Assembly (NCBI RefSeq): GCF_001617365.1
Contig: NZ_LVJR01000009.1
Location: 1 to 64,000 of the forward strand
Direction of reading: 5' to 3'
DNA: 64,000 bases
From: Rhodanobacter sp. FW104-R8
Lineage (GTDB): Bacteria > Pseudomonadota > Gammaproteobacteria > Xanthomonadales > Rhodanobacteraceae
The notes beneath the pieces are model-generated. The model was not told where the DNA came from. It made no database searches and saw only the letters and a list, made by a program, of their open reading frames with translations. Position numbers and translations under genes: made by a program. Positions 63,521-64,000 of this stretch are shown one piece after another; positions within the stretch are counted from its first letter, which is position 1; each line of letters starts with the position of its first letter.

Positions 63521-64000
63521 ATGCAGCGGCAATCCTCCGGAAAACCCCGGCTGCGCGGCCGGACCGTGGTGATCACGCGTCCGGCCGGCACCGCCTCGGC
63601 GCTGGCGCGGCGGGTGCGCGCGCTCGGTGGCGTGCCGCTGTTGCTGCCGGGCCTGGCGCTGCGCGGCGCGGCGGACGAGGTGGCCGCGCGCAACGGCCTG
63701 CGCATGGCGCTGGCGGACGAATTGCTGGTGTTCACCAGTCCCGCTGCGGTGCGTTACGCCGCGGCGCTGCTGCCGCTCGAAACGGCGGCAGTGGTGCTGG
63801 CGGTGGGCCGGGGCACGGCACGCGCCTTGCGTCGGCACGGCGTTGCCGCGCCGCTGGTGCCGCGCGGCATGCAGGACAGCGAAGGCCTGCTCGAACATTC
63901 CGCCCTGCGCGACCTGCGCGGCCGCCGGGTCGCGCTGGTCGGCGCGCCCGGCGGCCGCGGCGTGCTGCGCGAACAGCTCGCCGCGCGCGGTGCGCGGCTG
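63521..64000 (+). CDS. hemD: Uroporphyrinogen-III synthase HemD (5' part, cut by window end)
   Basis: 160 codons are present without a stop; the gene runs off the window. Translation begins MQRQSSGKPRLRGRTVVITR and continues with RVRALGGVPLLLPGLAL, LVFTSPAAVRYAA and VLAVGRGTARALRRHG, then RVALVGAPGGRGVLREQLAA, the HemD pattern of two Rossmann-like lobes. The enzyme inverts ring D and cyclises hydroxymethylbilane in heme synthesis. Start codon chosen upstream of the conserved VVITRP strand. Confidence 0.88.
   Translation, partial: MQRQSSGKPRLRGRTVVITRPAGTASALARRVRALGGVPLLLPGLALRGAADEVAARNGLRMALADELLVFTSPAAVRYAAALLPLETAAVVLAVGRGTARALRRHGVAAPLVPRGMQDSEGLLEHSALRDLRGRRVALVGAPGGRGVLREQLAARGARL

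Overview
The window comes from a GC-rich gammaproteobacterium of the Xanthomonadales, most likely Rhodanobacteraceae (Rhodanobacter/Dyella-like). I infer this from protein flavour, from the cox cluster layout (DUF2244, coxB, coxA, small assembly protein, coxC, twin-TM protein, SURF1, ctaA, ctaB), and from the dense intergenic palindromes of the GTAGGAGC and GTAGGGCGGGC types. Most of the window is ordinary chromosomal core. No rRNA, tRNA, CRISPR array, transposase or phage gene was seen.

Layout. 1-11 kb: free-methionine-sulfoxide reductase, bioD, an M3 peptidase lipoprotein with a strong terminator, a Kef-type K+/H+ antiporter, a GT9 glycosyltransferase, a giant membrane-anchored ankyrin protein and YcgL. 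11-18.5 kb: FadL porin, coniferyl aldehyde dehydrogenase, an Mrr-like endonuclease and bifunctional PutA. 18.6-27 kb: a complete aa3-type cytochrome c oxidase and heme A cluster, but without ctaG/COX11. 27-32 kb: an Mg2+ P-type ATPase behind a promoter and a candidate structured RNA leader, then an SBF-like transporter and DedA. 32-36.7 kb: dnaG (with an in-frame palindromic insertion), DUF1328, yqeY and rpsU, divergent from tsaD. 36.8-40.3 kb: rluF, an ABC-2 exporter and a ferredoxin-NADP reductase.

40.4-46.2 kb holds a chaperone-usher fimbrial operon (major pilin, chaperone, usher, adhesin, all on the minus strand) headed by a textbook sigma-54 promoter. A lone pilin-like gene faces it behind a perfect CRP/Clp palindrome. 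Divergent from the fimbrial operon, 46.5-51.4 kb is a tightly overlapping seven-gene operon: two related membrane proteins, a small XRE regulator, an alpha/beta hydrolase, a 57-aa membrane peptide and a NatAB-type ABC exporter. A perfect 28-bp palindrome sits at its promoter. I regard this as the best candidate for an uncharacterised system. 51.5-64 kb is housekeeping and accessory metabolism: folE, rmuC, an AIF-like reductase, rlmI, the ygiB/ygiC pair, srkA, thioesterases, a ferredoxin-reductase fusion, a rhodanese-fold protein lacking its catalytic Cys, and the start of hemD.

The strongest unusual signals are: a mobile palindromic element read through as 21 extra codons in dnaG, with two relatives after coxC; a sigma-54 promoter for chaperone-usher pili; the RBS-occluding leader ahead of mgtA; and a REP pair whose two arms supply the stop codons of two convergent genes.
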